From Nipponacmea schrenckii (lineage: Eukaryota; Mollusca; Gastropoda; Lottiidae): a stretch of DNA of 64,000 bases. This document shows, piece after piece, positions 1 to 40,000 of this stretch. The stretch's first letter is position 1; every line of letters starts with the position of its first letter. The stretch lies in assembly GCA_030562195.1 (NCBI GenBank), contig JAUJPP010000007.1, positions 32,423,769 to 32,487,768 on the forward strand. Reading direction: 5' to 3'. Both the position numbers and the translations under genes were made by a program. The notes beneath the pieces are model-generated. The model was not told the origin of the DNA. It worked only from the letters and a program-made list of their open reading frames with translations, and ran no database searches.

Positions 1-1041
1 TTTCGTTAAAAAGTTTCTCCTGGACTTGAGGAGTTTGAGACAAACAGAATAAAACTGATATAAAAACAGGAACCACAGTTCTTAATCCGTCAATAAACAT
101 TGATAATACTATTACTTCCATTTCTTTCTTAGATAAATTGTTTTGACAAAACAATGAATAAAGAAAACGATAGGTGTTCTGAATCTTGTCAACGTCTCCC
201 ATTCCGTCCAATCCTGACTCAATATTTCTTAAGGTTTCGGATAGATAGACGGATGTGACGTCATTGATGTATTGTTCGGACTCACGCAAAGCTTTATAGG
301 TTGGTGTTTTAGTATACCTGTATAAAGGAAGAGAGAATTTCAAATCTGTGGCTAAAGTGAACGTATTATCCACCATCTTCACAAGCTTGATAGCTTCCAT
401 TTCCGGAGTCGATCCATATTCTAGATATCCAAGTCGCTTACCGAAGCTTAATGCACCACCAGATTCAAGCTTCCATATCGAAGCATCCATAAGGAAATCA
501 TCACTATGTCCTTTATGTATAGCTTTCTCCACGAAATTCTGGGCTATCTCGTTTATAACGTGTAGATAGCTAGAAACTTCCATAGGTCTCAGCATACTTT
601 TCTGAACGATTGCTCGAAGATTGTACCAATTTTCACCGTTTGAGTTTCCCAGACCTAAAGACAAATTTCCTTCTCCACGAAACTTCTGCGAAGGTTGCAC
701 AAGCGGCTCAATTTCAGGATATTTACCTTCATCTTTGTAGATAAGTTCGAACATCCCCGGATCACACACATGTACTATGGTAATGTCAAACAGTGTTTCT
801 TTAAAAATAGGACCATATTTAGAAAAATTTTCTTCCAATATATCTTTATATTTATATTTGTCTAATCTACCAGTCATATAATGATGTAAAGTACCAAGAT
901 ATTTGATACCTCGGGGACCAGGAATATCTTCAAATGATAAAGCTTGGTTATAGTCGGATACAGCATTACTATTAATAGCACGAAATTCTTTGTTGGTATT
1001 ACCCAAACTGGTAGAAATCCAAAATCTTTTAACACGCTCCA
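1..1041 (-). CDS. Cytochrome P450, mitochondrial clan (CYP10-like), partial internal exon
   Basis: The minus strand is open from an acceptor at 1041/1042 (tttcag before TGGAGCG) to the window edge, about 347 codons, with exon phase 1. The proline-rich hinge PGPRGIKYLG lies near 900-930. It is followed by NWYNLRAIVQKSMLRPMEV (helix C, with the heme-propionate W and R) and ESGGALSFGKRLGYLE, a pattern typical of mitochondrial-clan P450s such as CYP10 and CYP24. The last part is the I-helix and SQTPQVQEKL. Known for the family: a heme monooxygenase of the inner mitochondrial membrane, fed by adrenodoxin, acting on steroids or other small lipophiles. The ExxR and heme-cysteine parts lie outside the window. 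The targeting-peptide exon upstream (1042-1250) was not resolved because no donor of the right phase was found. The exact subfamily is inferred. Confidence 0.88.
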
Positions 1042-4000
1042 CTGAAATGCAAATAATTTAAATAAATTTGAAATAGAATACATGTATTGTTTTATGGAAA
1101 GAGTGTACATGTTCAATGTATGTATACGCAGTTCTATAGGTGATATATTAAAACAGAAACTTAAAAAAACAATAAGAGTTGCTAAGAGTTTCACGCGATG
1201 CCATCTTAAGACAACTAACATATTTCAGCCTGTATCCTGACTGAAGTTAGACATCGGTAATAAATGATCGTATTACAGATTACACAATATGATATACCAA
1301 TAATAATTATGAACAATATATTAGATTAGAATATTAGATCCCTCAATCGGATAGGGCTATCTAAGAACACCCTGATAAACCATTACTAAACCATCTCTTT
1401 ATAACTGACCGCATCATTTCCCGTGTTATGTCCTGGGCCCGACGCTTCCATGGGAAAAATCAAGCAATCACCAAACCATCATCAACGAGTAACTATACAC
1501 CCGCACCACCACGATCACCAACGCCACTCGAGCCGCAAATTAACACATCCTTCAGCATTCAATCTTAGACCGTGGACTGGCCAAGTAGACGGGAGAGTTA
1601 AGGTGGGTTTACACTTAAGACCAGCGCGGTCAGAACTGGCGTTTTACGCCACTAACCGGCGCAACGTTTTACGGTGTTTAACGGCGTTTGGTTTAGCGAT
1701 ATGACTAAGATCGTGGTAGCTATCAACAAAGGGGGAAAAATTATCAAAATTGAATCAAATTTGAAGAACAATTCTTACCTGTCTGTTTAACTTTTCTTCC
1801 CAACATTTTGTTTAAATATTCTGTATAAGCTCTCGATTGTAATAAAACTATTAGGCATACAAGTAATGACTGGTGTATGTTGGATTTCTACACTGTATAT
1901 TATAACACCAATATTTGACACCTTTGTGATAGTGACATCATGTTACACTTAGTTTTGCAAGAAATACCTAAGTCTGACTTAAATTTAGGTCCAAATTAAC
2001 ACATTTTGTGCACAGGATAACTATATATTATAACTTTAAAACTGTTTGGTTTCAGCAACATTGATAGGTACATGTATTCTATGAATTTATTTATAATTAT
2101 ATCAAAAATATTTTGAAATAACAAGTATAATAATATTTCATTAAAATCAAAATAACTATTAATATATTTTTAGAGGACAATAGTCCAGAAATTCAAATAA
2201 AAATATTTCTTAAAAATTTACATTATATTATGTTCAAAAAGAACCTAAAAAAAAATTATTGATATAGGGATCAATCAACATATAAATAATTATAAAAAAT
2301 TCAAAAAGATTGTGTTTTCATGAACACCATACATAATATTTTTTAGCTGTGTAATATCTGTATAAGTAAATGTTACACAATATCAACTACAGAAGATAAA
2401 TACAAATTAGATCTGTGGCTCTAATTCTTATAATTGACAATAAAACATTGTTTGTGCTGCTCTGGACCAATTAGTAATTTCATCTTTTGTATAAAAAAAA
2501 AATAGTGGTATACATTATAGTAGATAGTTCTACTTTAAAATTGAATCTAATTAAATTACTTAAATACCGGTACTTTATTCCTGTGAGAAAGTATTTAAAT
2601 ATGAAAACATTACAGACCATATTTTAAAGCCAGAATAATAATTATCCATCATATAATCAGCGAAATGCATTGAAATATAATCCTATTTTCAAGGTAAAGA
2701 TAGCCTTGCCAAGCAAGGTGACATACGTCCAGAAGCAGCTTTGATTGCAAGTACAAATCATTGTTTGTTGTCCATTCACATTTGGTTCATGACTATTCTA
2801 TGGAGAATTTTAAGCAGATAAAATAAAAAGAATCTGTAAATAAATGTCTGTAGAGTGAGCACTATGAAAACACAAACCGGACACAATATTTGTGTGAAAA
2901 ATTATCCGATTATTATGAAAATCTTAGAGATCATCTACATAATGACAATACCCTACAAAATAAAAATCAAAAGAATCCATAGAGAACTGTTGCCTGTAGT
3001 GTGAGCATGCGTTGCACCCTACAGCTAATGGAGATAATGCTATGTCAGACACCATATATCAGAGTAAAATCATTAGATCATCATGAAAATCGTTAGAGAT
3101 CGTCTTCATAATGAGACTGTTCCACAAAATAAAAATCAAAAGAATTGTCGCTTGTAGAGTGGGCACGAGTTGCACCATATGGGTAAAAGGAAGAAAAAAA
3201 GATAGATCAGACACAAGAGTGAGCAGAAATAAATGTGAACCGACCGACGAACCGCTGGGGTGATTACACTATAATCTTGAAATTGGTGCACATAATTAAA
3301 GATTAACAGGATACTGCGTCTTAGCAAGACCATAAAATTTTAGTACTGAAGAATAGTCAATATGAGAATATATTCATTAGTAAACTAACTTGGTGTCATA
3401 AAGTAACAGAATCCCTTAAAATCTTGAAAATTCACAAAACTAAGTATTGTTTTGAAAAATGTTTAATCAATTTATCAAGATTTTTTCAATAATCGAATGC
3501 ATTTTTATGGGTAATTACTTAGTGTTTTGGACATTTTTTTATTCAATTGTGGCAGCAGGTATATTAACTGATAAAAAGAGCTCTTATTGGTCAAGTTAAA
3601 ATTTTCAAATTTTACGTTCATTCTAGGACGCAGTTCCCCTTTAAGTACATGTGGCTAGTTACAATACAAGGCCATTACAAATGGCCACATTATTACACAA
3701 TATAATAAGTGAGGTCACAAAATGTTATTTTCATACACTTTTAGTTATATTAGGTGGAGTTCAGAGTATATGCTGTTTGATGTTTGATTTAATATTATGT
3801 TTAGGGTTATGGGTAAATCCTTATCAAGCTGAAATTTATTAATTTGCATGACTTTGAACAAAACCAAAAAGATGAATGTTTGGAACATCAAAATAGTTAA
3901 AAATGAGTCTGCCATCTCATAGAGCTTGTGTCACTAGGCACAAAATCCAAGGCTTCAGCTTCAATTAATTTCTGGCAACGGGGGTGAAAGTACCGGTACC

Positions 4001-5238
4001 TGTATGATTATTTACATCAATCAATTTACTCTAGTCACAGTTCCTGCTGAACCATTTATAACTAGTTTATCACCTGCAAGTATAAATTGATATACAATAA
4101 TATACTACTGACAAATCACATGAAAACCTTTGAGGAGCTAAATGACTTCCTATATACACAGACAAATTATATTTTACATCTTCCCAATTTCTAATAATTG
4201 GCCAGAATTGTAGCCAATTCAATCAATTGTTTTTAAAGATGTGTTTAAAAAAGATAAAAAACATCAAAAAATATATTCTAAAATCCAGAAAACTTAAGTG
4301 GAATGTGGAAAAAACATCTGATTGATCCATTAATTTCCAATCATCCGTTTTCAGCAATAGGTATGCCCTTTGAAAAAAGCTGATGGGCGCGGATAAATGG
4401 AACGCGGAAAGCCCAGTCACTAGGTGTATCGATTTTTCAGCCATCCACTTCAGTAAATAGGCCATATATATATATATATATCGCTACAGATTTCCACATA
4501 TCTTCTGCTCCAGGAAGTTGTATTAAGGACCAATAAGCCGGGAGTAAAGTCATTGCAGGGCAATACAATAGAAATTAAAGTTGGACTCGTCAGGAAACAT
4601 CCTTTTATATAAGATGCCAGGGATGCTGTTAAAGTGTGGAATGGCATAGCTAAACCTTGGTAAATTGAAGGAATTGATGGTGAACTTTAATTTCAACTTC
4701 ATGGAAAATTATGTTGATTATGATTTTGTGACTTGATGCTTGCTCCCTAACCAGGTTCTTATATCCTTGCTGCTTTCTTCTCTTTGCCTTGCTCTTGTAC
4801 GTTTCCTTTTCTTTGTTAGCAAAATACAAAATACAAAATAAGCTCCCAAAGCAATGGTGACATCCTTCTAGATTCAGATGCACCAAAAACCACGCTAGCA
4901 ATAATTCTGTATGCACCTATATGGAACTCTTGTTTGTTTACCGCATTCCGTTTCCGGGTTCTACATTCCGCATTCAATGTATCTAGTAAACTTAGCTTTA
5001 TTGTAGAGAAATTTATCTTTTGCATATTTTGGGGATTTCAACTATAAAATATCATACCTTTTTAAGGCCCAACACCAAATATTGTTATATTTACTCCTTA
5101 CTTAATAATAAGTATATTTTGTTTTATAAGGAGTATTAACTATTAAAATGGTACATTTCTGGCTTGTCTTATGGTACATTTCTGGCTTGTCTTATGACTA
5201 ATCAATTGGAAATTGGAAATTTAAGGCTAAGAATTTAC
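1042..5238. other. Intergenic/terminal region between the P450 and the PEP-synthase-like gene
   Basis: No convincing coding exon was found. It should hold the P450 first exon (right after 1041) and the small terminal exon plus 3' UTR of the PEP-synthase-like gene (below 5239), but neither could be fixed. Visible items: a pearl-like repeat end at about 2698-2750 (gatagccttgccaagcaagg), a short (TA)n run at about 4464-4482, and a perfect 23-bp tandem duplication at about 5150-5196. Short open frames here are AT-rich and resemble nothing known. Confidence 0.5.
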
Positions 5239-32269
<27,031 letters not shown>

Positions 32270-32399
32270 TCTTTATAATATCTGAAAAGTAATTTATTAT
32301 TTTGTGATTTCTGCTTTAAAAAAAAAATAAAACATTAAAACCAATGGATTTTTTTATTTTTACAACCAGACAAACAATGTCTCTGAAAAACTCTTGCAG

Positions 32400-33000
32400 A
32401 TGAGAGACAGACAGACAGACAGTTCTATGTTAGGTTCAAAACCATGAACCACTCTAATGCAAACAGAAAGATAGCTTGCCAGGTAAGGTAACATGCGCCC
32501 ACTGGCAGCATTGAATTAAAAAATCGTCAAATTTAAAACCTGACCGCCGCCAAATAAATTCAAATGCTGATACCAAGTTTCATCCAAATCCATTGAAAAT
32601 TGTCGCTTCTATTGCATCAACAATAAATTTTGTCGTGATGTAACTAAGTCAAGGGCAATAACTAATAAACCGTTCATCGAAAAATCTTCAAATTCAAATT
32701 TGACCGCCGTCTTATCAATTCTAATGCTCACACCCAGTTTCATTCAAATCCATTGAAAATTGTAGCTTTTATTGTGTCTACAACAAATATTGAGGCAGGG
32801 GCAATAACTAAAAAACCGAAAAATCATCAAAATCGAACTTGACCACGGTCTTATCAATTCTAATGCTCACACTAATTTTTATACAAATGAAAATTGTAGC
32901 TTCTATTGCATCTACAACAAATGTTGACGGACGGACGGACCAACAGACAGGGGCGACGACAATACACGTCTTCATATTCATGTGGGCGTATAAAAACCAA
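32400..33000. repeat. Pearl-like element just upstream of the PEP-synthase-like gene
   Basis: It runs from gatagcttgccaggtaagg (one end) at about 32470 through three core copies to the other end's hairpin at about 32980 (tattcatgtgggcgtataaa), with a short gacagacagacagaca microsatellite before it. It lies within 150-700 bp of the start codon at 32269, so it may sit in or next to the promoter. No protein is encoded. Confidence 0.65.
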
Positions 33001-34530
33001 CCAATTAACCCCTTCACTGTCACAGTTGATAAGAAGACACTAATATTTTTTGGATAGACCAGAAATTTAATTGCCCATGGTAATAATATATGTTCAAATG
33101 TTGTCATTAAGCCATACAAATATCTATGTGCTTTAAATTGATAGAAAGCTAAAGTGATCTCACAATAAAGAACAAGTGGTTGCCTAGCAAGATACGCCCA
33201 CTTCCCTCATACACTTTATATCAAAGGTGGTTGTATCTAATTGCATCGAAAATCGAACTTATCCAAGGTATCTTAACATCATTTTAACTAAGATGAAAAC
33301 TAGTCTCTTTTTCTTTTCTGTAGTCCAGGGCAATAACTCAAAAACTCAATTCAAAATTGACAAAGATTTTAAAGTTACAATCATTAAAATGTCATTTGAA
33401 TGGAACCCAGGATGACTGTTGGCATGATGGCACATAATGTGTCCATCATATATTGTAGGCATGTTGAAAAAAACATGAATATAAAGTGGAAAAACTAATG
33501 AAACTATATAACTGAAATCTCACTGGGTGCATATAATATTTTTTGCTTTGTTTGCCTCTTGAGACTATCCAGTTTAATATTTTTAGCACGAATGTTGATT
33601 GCGCTCATCATGGGCCCAAAATGTATTTAAACTGTTATGAACGTTGAGCTAAAAGTTGCAGCCTGCTTTAAAACCATATCTGCAGATATGACTGTCCACA
33701 AGACAAATGTGTGTAGCTACATTGAAGCCATGAGGTAGATCAAATGGAAAGACAATACCAATACCGCATAGATTCTGATATGAGGCCGCATAGATTCTGA
33801 TATGAGGCCGTAGTGCAAACTAGAACTAGGTTATGGTCTGGGCTACTTAGCCCCGAGCTCCCCTATCCTATTATGGTATCCAGTTAAAACGGTAACATAT
33901 AGCATGCAAAGAAAATGCAACCCACTTAGTGCCTCCAGTTTTAAAATATGAAATATCTTCTAACAATTATTCTTCCATTATTTCTTAGAAATAGGAGATG
34001 ACATACCTTTAGTTTAAGCATAGCATAATAACAACTGTTAATTCTATGGTTTAAGTTATAAAACTTGTTTACTCAGACATTTTGGTGACCTTTGAACTTG
34101 CTAAAGTGTTTTGATTACCCAGACATTTAGAATGTCTCTTAACAAATCTTTCTTAAAAATCGAGTCTTGCACTCTTATCCAATGAAATAGCCCAATGAAA
34201 TGTATCTATAAATAAATTTAGCAATATCGATCCTGGAGGTATGGGAGACCATCAAAGCAAAAATAAGAAATAAGAATTCGGAACATCATTATAGCAACAA
34301 GACAAAAAACGGTATGAATTACAATTTTTTATTTAACAGGTATAACATAATTGACCAAAGAAGCCTAAATAGGCTTAACCCAGAGACAGAAGGTTTAGAT
34401 TCATGTTTGTACACGAAAAGTAAATGAGGGGATTTGACCAATATAAGTCCAAGAGTTGAATATTACATATTTTGGGCGAATTTTCATTAACAATCAGCTA
34501 ACATGATTTGAAAAATCTAATTTCAGGAAA
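33001..34530. other. Intergenic region between the two head-to-head genes
   Basis: It holds a pearl-like end at 33171-33210 (gtggttgcctagcaagatac) with a short core to about 33420 and a direct duplication of about 22 bases at 33770-33812 (gcatagattctgatatgagg). The rest is unique AT-rich sequence. Promoters of both genes are expected here, but no clear TATA or initiator set could be fixed. A ctaatttcag acceptor directly before the ASB start codon suggests a 5' UTR intron ending at about 34526. Confidence 0.45.
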
Positions 34531-37500
34531 ATGTCATCCAAGGAAAGGGGAACCAAAGAAGAAAATATTTTTAAAGCCATTAAATCGAAAAACATAAAAT
34601 TGGTTCAAAAGATATTGAAGAAGAAATCGTTCAATGCGAATTGCCCCGATCCTACGGACCCGTTAAAGAGATCACCTTTGGTGCTTAGCTGCCTTGAATA
34701 TTGTTATGAAATTGTGCACATGCTTTTGTACAATAAACATAACCCAGCTAACGTTAATGAAGAATGTCTGCATAGTATTAGACCAATTTGGTAAGTAGGC
34801 CTACTGTATTTTTTCAAGAAAGTATTCGCTGGTGCCCATCTTTGAACATAGGCTTAATATATCAACCCGATTAAAAATCTGCATCTTCTACACAAGTTTT
34901 TCATTATTCCAATTATGCACAATATTTTGTTTACAGGTTCCTAATATTTCCAATCGTGCATCTTGCTTCACAACCAATTCCGCTAATACTGATCCAGTAT
35001 CTTGACAACAAGTTCAAACTAATTCAAATCCCGTGTCTACAATAAGTTCCATCTTTTTACAACAAGATTTCCCATCCTGTTAATGTTTATTGCAGCAATT
35101 TAAAGTTAACTGTGCCGTCATGTATCTCCTTATTAAAAGTATTCCCCTATCGATCTCTCCAGTCCAGTCCGTATATCAAAACCTAATGGACTAAAATATT
35201 CATCATGACAACTAAATTATTACTTTCGATGCCACCTATAATACTAGGCCAACAGGTAAAATTGTCAAACGCTATTATAAAGAATTCCTAGATGAATATG
35301 GAAAGTCTATACCCAAACGTGTGGTCACTTCTTACAGAAACAATCACTGTATTGTTATTAATCGTAACTTGTAGGATTGGTATTGAGACGGGGAATACAG
35401 AATTAGTAAAGTTATTATTATCAACTAGAAAATGTGATGTTAATTTTGTTGATCAAAATTTGGGCAAGTAAACATTCATTTCATTAATGTACCACAATGT
35501 TCAAAAGACTGTGCTTCTAGTTAATTAGTCAAATCTCCCTACACATACGCTTCTTGTTAGTCATGAATGAATCGTTCTTCCTACTCATAAAAACATTTAG
35601 CACACTAGACACTATTAACATTTTAGGATGCAGTCCACTATTTCAAGCCATAGTTAAAAATAACAGTGAAGCTGTTAAGTTACTGATTGAGTTTGGGGCG
35701 GATGTTAATGTGGTATGCTACAGATATCATACTACAGGAGAGACACCTCTCATCAGGTTTGGAATTCATTTTTTTTTTTTTTAGAATTGTAACATTTTGT
35801 TACCAATCTGGATTACAATGTGAACAAATACATTTGGAACCTAATAATGCTAATGTCCCCCATGGATCAATGCTGTAATGAACGCAGCGCTCTCAGGCAG
35901 GGGCGTAGCGTACCCCCCCCCCCCCCCAATTTTACTGAACTCGTCGGTAAAACGCGGAATCGGTCTGTAAAAAGGGGTCATGGATGCAACCGTCGGTAAA
36001 ACGCGGAATCGATCGATTAAACCGATTAATTAACCTAAAACGTCAAAACCTTGTGTTAGTTATGATGGGTCGATAAAAGACGACAAGGTACGACCGTCGG
36101 TAAAACCAATTAACCTAAAAAGTAAAAACCTTGTGTTGGTTATGATGTTATCAGTAAACTGTCAACATTAAAAGTATTTTTTTAATGAAACTACCGGAAT
36201 CGGTCGGTGTAAGTGGTAAAACCGATTAGTTAACCGATACTCTTGTTATCGGTAAGCTGTTAGTTATTTGAATTTGTCGGTAAAACACGGAATTGGCCGA
36301 TAGAAGAAGGTCATAGATGGAGCCGTCGTTAAAACCGATTGGCTGACCGAAAGAGTGGAAACCTTGTGTCAGTTATGCTGTTATCGGAAAACTGTTCGTT
36401 TACATAATAAGTGATTTTTACTGAACTTGACGGTAAAACACAGAATAGGTCGAACAAGGCTATGTAAAACATGGTTTTCCGATAAAAATTGAAAATTCTG
36501 GCTGATGGAAACGACTTCCAAAATCGGGTCAGATGTATTCTCCGGGTTTCCTACTTTGTAAAATTTTCCGGGGGAGAACCCCCGACCATCCCCCCCCCCC
36601 CCCGCCATGTCGGTCAAACGCAGAATAGGTCGAAAAAGGACATACCAAACATATGGTCAAAATCGCGTCGGATGTATTTTTCGGGTTTCCTAGTTTGTAA
36701 AATTTTCCGGGGGAGAACCCCCGAAACCCCCCACCATGTCGGTAAAACGGAAAATAGGTCGAAAAAGAACATAGAAAACATATGGTTTTTGATGAAAATT
36801 GATAATTTGGTCCAGTTGAAAAGACTTCCAAAATCGCGTCAGATGTATTCTCCGGGTTACCTAGTTTGTAAAATTAGACGTTTCACGTGTTCGTCGGTAA
36901 AACTTAGCCGTTACCCCCAGCCCCCCCCCCCCCGCCAAAATGGTCACGCTACGCCCCTTCTCTCAGGATATCGGATCGCTAATTCTAATGCCAGACTGCT
37001 TTTGGGTTTATATCTTGGCATTCATAAAACGACTTTCGCCTTCTCCTAATACTTCTTTTATGTTTTGTATATTTATTCGTCACAAAGTTATTAACTTCAA
37101 GAACATAATAATGCATTTAATTTTAAAATTCAGGTGTATAAAAGCAAATAATGTGGAAGTTAGTGAATTGCTTATCAATTCTTTATGTAATCTCAACTTC
37201 AAGACGTCAGATGGAATAACAGCTCTCCATTTTGCAGTGTCTTATTCTCGTTATGAAATATGTGAACTCTTGTTACAAAATAACATTAAATTACATGCTG
37301 CTACAAAACATGGTGCAACAGCTATGACTGTAGCTTTAAATCAGAATAAACCGTCGATGATACAACTTCTGGTACGTAACGGTTATCAAATCGACAAAAT
37401 GTTTCGCTACATGCAAACGCCTTTGGAGCAAGCCATTCTCTTACATAATGAAAATTGTGCCGTGATGCTTGTGAAAGAAGGTTGTTCAGTTCAAAGGAAA

Positions 37501-37935
37501 GCGGGCCTTGATTCTTATTTCAAATTAGCAACAAATGAAGCACTACTCCGACTAATGAAGCTTTTGGTTGACGTTTTTCCGTTATTTTTAAAAGAAAAAT
37601 GGGTTATTCAAAAACAGTGGCCGGTTTCTATCTACAGGAAGATGTATATACAAGAATGGTTATCCACACAAAGTAGTAAAACAAAAAGTTTGCGAGCTTT
37701 ATGTCGAAGTCGGATCTTTCGTCTGCTCGGAAAGTGTCCTGAAACAAAAATAAAAAATCTGAAGCTTCCGGAGAGAATTGAGGATTATATTCTCATGAAA
37801 GACCATGAGCTGAAAGGCGAGTCTAAAGAGATTTTATTCAGCAGTGATTGCCCATACGATTGTTCCTCATCGTGTAGCAAACGATACTGTCCACCTATTG
37901 ACATTTCTGACTCAGATGATGACGTATATGACTAA
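34531..37935 (+). CDS. Ankyrin repeat and SOCS box (ASB-type) protein, complete coding region in four exons
   Basis: Exons: 34531-34790, 35375-35463, 35627-35756 and 37134-37935, giving 426 residues. All phases agree. About seven ankyrin repeats are readable, e.g. NTELVKLLLSTRKCDVNF, GCSPLFQAIVKNNSEAVKLL, GITALHFAVSYSRYEICELL. Near the C-terminus SLRALCRSRIFRLLGKC followed by LKLPERIEDYIL is a SOCS box. Known for the family: ankyrin repeats choose the substrate while the SOCS box binds elongin B/C and a cullin-5 ubiquitin ligase. Cullin binding here is inferred. The tail is acidic with Cys-rich DCPYDCSSSCSKRYC. Intron 2 uses a GC donor (G|GCAAGT). Two stop codons in tandem (TAATAA) overlap an AATAAA hexamer. 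The start codon follows a likely 5' UTR intron acceptor. Confidence 0.9.
35898..36959. mobile_element. hAT-type non-autonomous transposon in ASB intron 3
   Basis: It is flanked by an 8-bp target duplication ctctcagg (35890-35897 and 36960-36967). The left end is caggggcgtagcgtac and the right end reversed is aaggggcgtagcgtgacc. Eight-base duplications and CAGxGGC ends are typical of hAT elements. The 1062-bp interior has no transposase. It is made of repeated blocks (cggtaaaacgcggaatcggt; gggggagaacccccg; cgggtttcctactttgtaaa, each two or more times) and C-tracts of 13-16 bases. Open frames in it are by-products. Confidence 0.85.
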
Positions 37936-40000
37936 TAAAAAGGTGAACATCTGAAGTGCCTTTTATGGGACTATCAGTGTGGTATGAATTTCAAAAAGAT
38001 TCTATGACGGCTAAGCCTCGAAAATTGCACGTAAATTTTGATTCATTGATTACTATAGCTCATATTTATGTATATTGGTGATTTCATTTTTCAAATGGAG
38101 GTAGTGTAAGATAGTATGGTATGAATTTCAAAACATTTCTATGACAGCTAAGCCTCGAAAATTGCCCGTAAGGTCTAAGTCATAGACTCATACAGCTCAT
38201 ATATATGTATATTGGTGTATGTCTTTCATGGTCACCGTACACAAAGTAAGGCAGACCGGAGACAGCAACTTGATGATTTTATTTTTCAAATGTAGTCTAG
38301 TGTGAGATAATGTGATATTAATTTCAAATGGTTTCTCTGACGGCTAAGCCTCGAAAATTGCTGTTGAACCATGGTAAGGTCCTCCATTCATAAAAATACA
38401 GTATGTCTTAAATGGGCCACCGTACACAGAATAAAAGTGGAAGAAGCATAAGTATTTGCAAAATTGAAAGTATTCTTATGTCAGCAATTCTCATAATAAA
38501 TTTTAATTATTCTAACAATATTAAAGTGAAAATGTTTCACATTTGATATGTGGCGATTTGCCGCGAATGTGTATTCTGGGACGATTCGACCCGAATGTGT
38601 ATGCTAGTTGAATCTGTATGCCAAGTTCAGCCCGGTCGGCTTAGCCGTCATAGAACGTTTTAAAGGGATAATAGGCGTTAGAACGAACATAAAATTTTAA
38701 GTTCTCTCAAATTTGGACAATAACAGTATATATCCATCAGTGGACTTACCTATACATCAAAATCCCTCTAAAATCCGATAAATCCCCAAAATAAAGTAGT
38801 TAATCATAAAACGCTTGAGCCATCCGTCAAGCGATTTTCAAATCGTGTAAATATAAAGGGAAGTAACTCTAACATGTGGGTTTTCACGCGTCCTTGACCC
38901 CTACTGTTGAATTCCACAATGATGTTTTAGCGTTGATTTACCAGACGCTTTTATTCTCAAACTGAATGGAATCGTCGCTGGCTCACTTTTTTTTAAAATT
39001 CCGAATATATTTTTATTGTGGCTTTTTAAAATTTGGTAAAGTGTGGGATGCATACTTATTTTACTAATAGTCAATATGAAACACAAATATAAGCCATAGG
39101 ACGAGTGTATTCTAACGCCTATTATCCCTTTAAGAATAGCTCATAAATATGTAGATTGGTGTATGTCTTTTATAAGGGAGGCAGCAACTTGTTGATTTCA
39201 AATGTAGCAGATTGTAAGATGGACTCAGTCCACCAATTCATTTGCCATCTGTTTCAATGTTAAATCACGAAATTCAACCTTCCATAACTTTTTCCAGAAA
39301 TCTCGTAGAAAACTTTCCTATATGTCACATGAAAGCCTGGCCAATACTTGCTTTCTGTACAAAATTTCAATATAGCATGACCATGAAAATTTTGAACTAA
39401 ACAAAATGAAAGTAAAACACTACATTTTATCAACATCCGCTTGTCTGTCACTGCACGAAAAACCACTATTTTTAGAAATAACTTTCCGCCAATTAAATTT
39501 CTCATTATCTCAGAAATTCTGAAAAAAAAAATGCAATTTCAGACATCAAATTCCAAATCTAGACCAAAAATTAGTCGAAAATGGGCATGCAAAAACCCAA
39601 AGTAACTAAATTCGTATTGGCCTACACTCATTAGCATAAAATGTTTTTGTGGTCTGAGTACAGATAGGGCGGTGTGAATTTTAAAATGTTTCTATGAAGG
39701 CTATTTAGGCTAAGCCTTGAAAATATCGGTTGAACCACCGCCCTCCAAAATGGCCACAAAAAAAAGAATAAGATTGGTATATAGAAACATTAAGTATTTG
39801 CGAAATTGAAGGAATGTCAGCATATCTCATAAAACATTTAAATTATCTAATAATATTTAAGTTGAAATGATTCACATTTGATATTTGGTCGATTTGCCGC
39901 GAATGTGAAAGTTGTGGCGATTCGACATGAATGTGCATGCTATTTGAATATGCATTGTATGCATTGTATGCAAGTTCAGCCCGATAATGATGTGGCGTAA
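37936..40000. repeat. Repetitive 3' flank of the ASB gene with a ~1.35-kb duplication
   Basis: The string ggctaagcctcgaaaattg recurs at about 38014, 38148 and 38344, and in a diverged form at about 39708. The block 38340-38640 (gtatttgcaaaattgaa, gatttgccgcgaatgtg, gccaagttcagcccg) is repeated at 39690-39985. The TTAA MITE at 38664-39129 lies between the copies. The first part probably overlaps the ASB 3' UTR. No coding sequence is seen. Confidence 0.6.
38664..39129. mobile_element. MITE, TTAA target duplication, family A copy 2
   Basis: The 466-bp element has ends agggataataggcgttagaa and its inverse, bounded by TTAA on both sides. It is highly similar to the copy at 10480-10955 but in reverse orientation, which suggests recent activity. 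It is non-coding. Confidence 0.85.

Noticed and set aside
874..1221. The 115-codon minus frame as the P450 N-terminus
   Set aside because: It runs in a different frame from the P450 exon and crosses its acceptor site.
1423..1704. His/Pro-rich 93-codon plus-strand ORF
   Set aside because: No splice context, no known motif and low complexity; most likely chance.
35783..36990. An extra ankyrin exon destroyed by the hAT element (an HGSML... and MNAALSGY-like reading around the insertion)
   Set aside because: Direct joining of exon 3 to exon 4 gives a perfect ankyrin repeat (ETPLIR then CIKANNVEVSELL), leaving no room for another exon; the resemblance is chance.
36381..37049. Overlapping ORFs of 78-186 codons on both strands
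   Set aside because: They lie in the hAT element's repeated G/C blocks and C-tracts.
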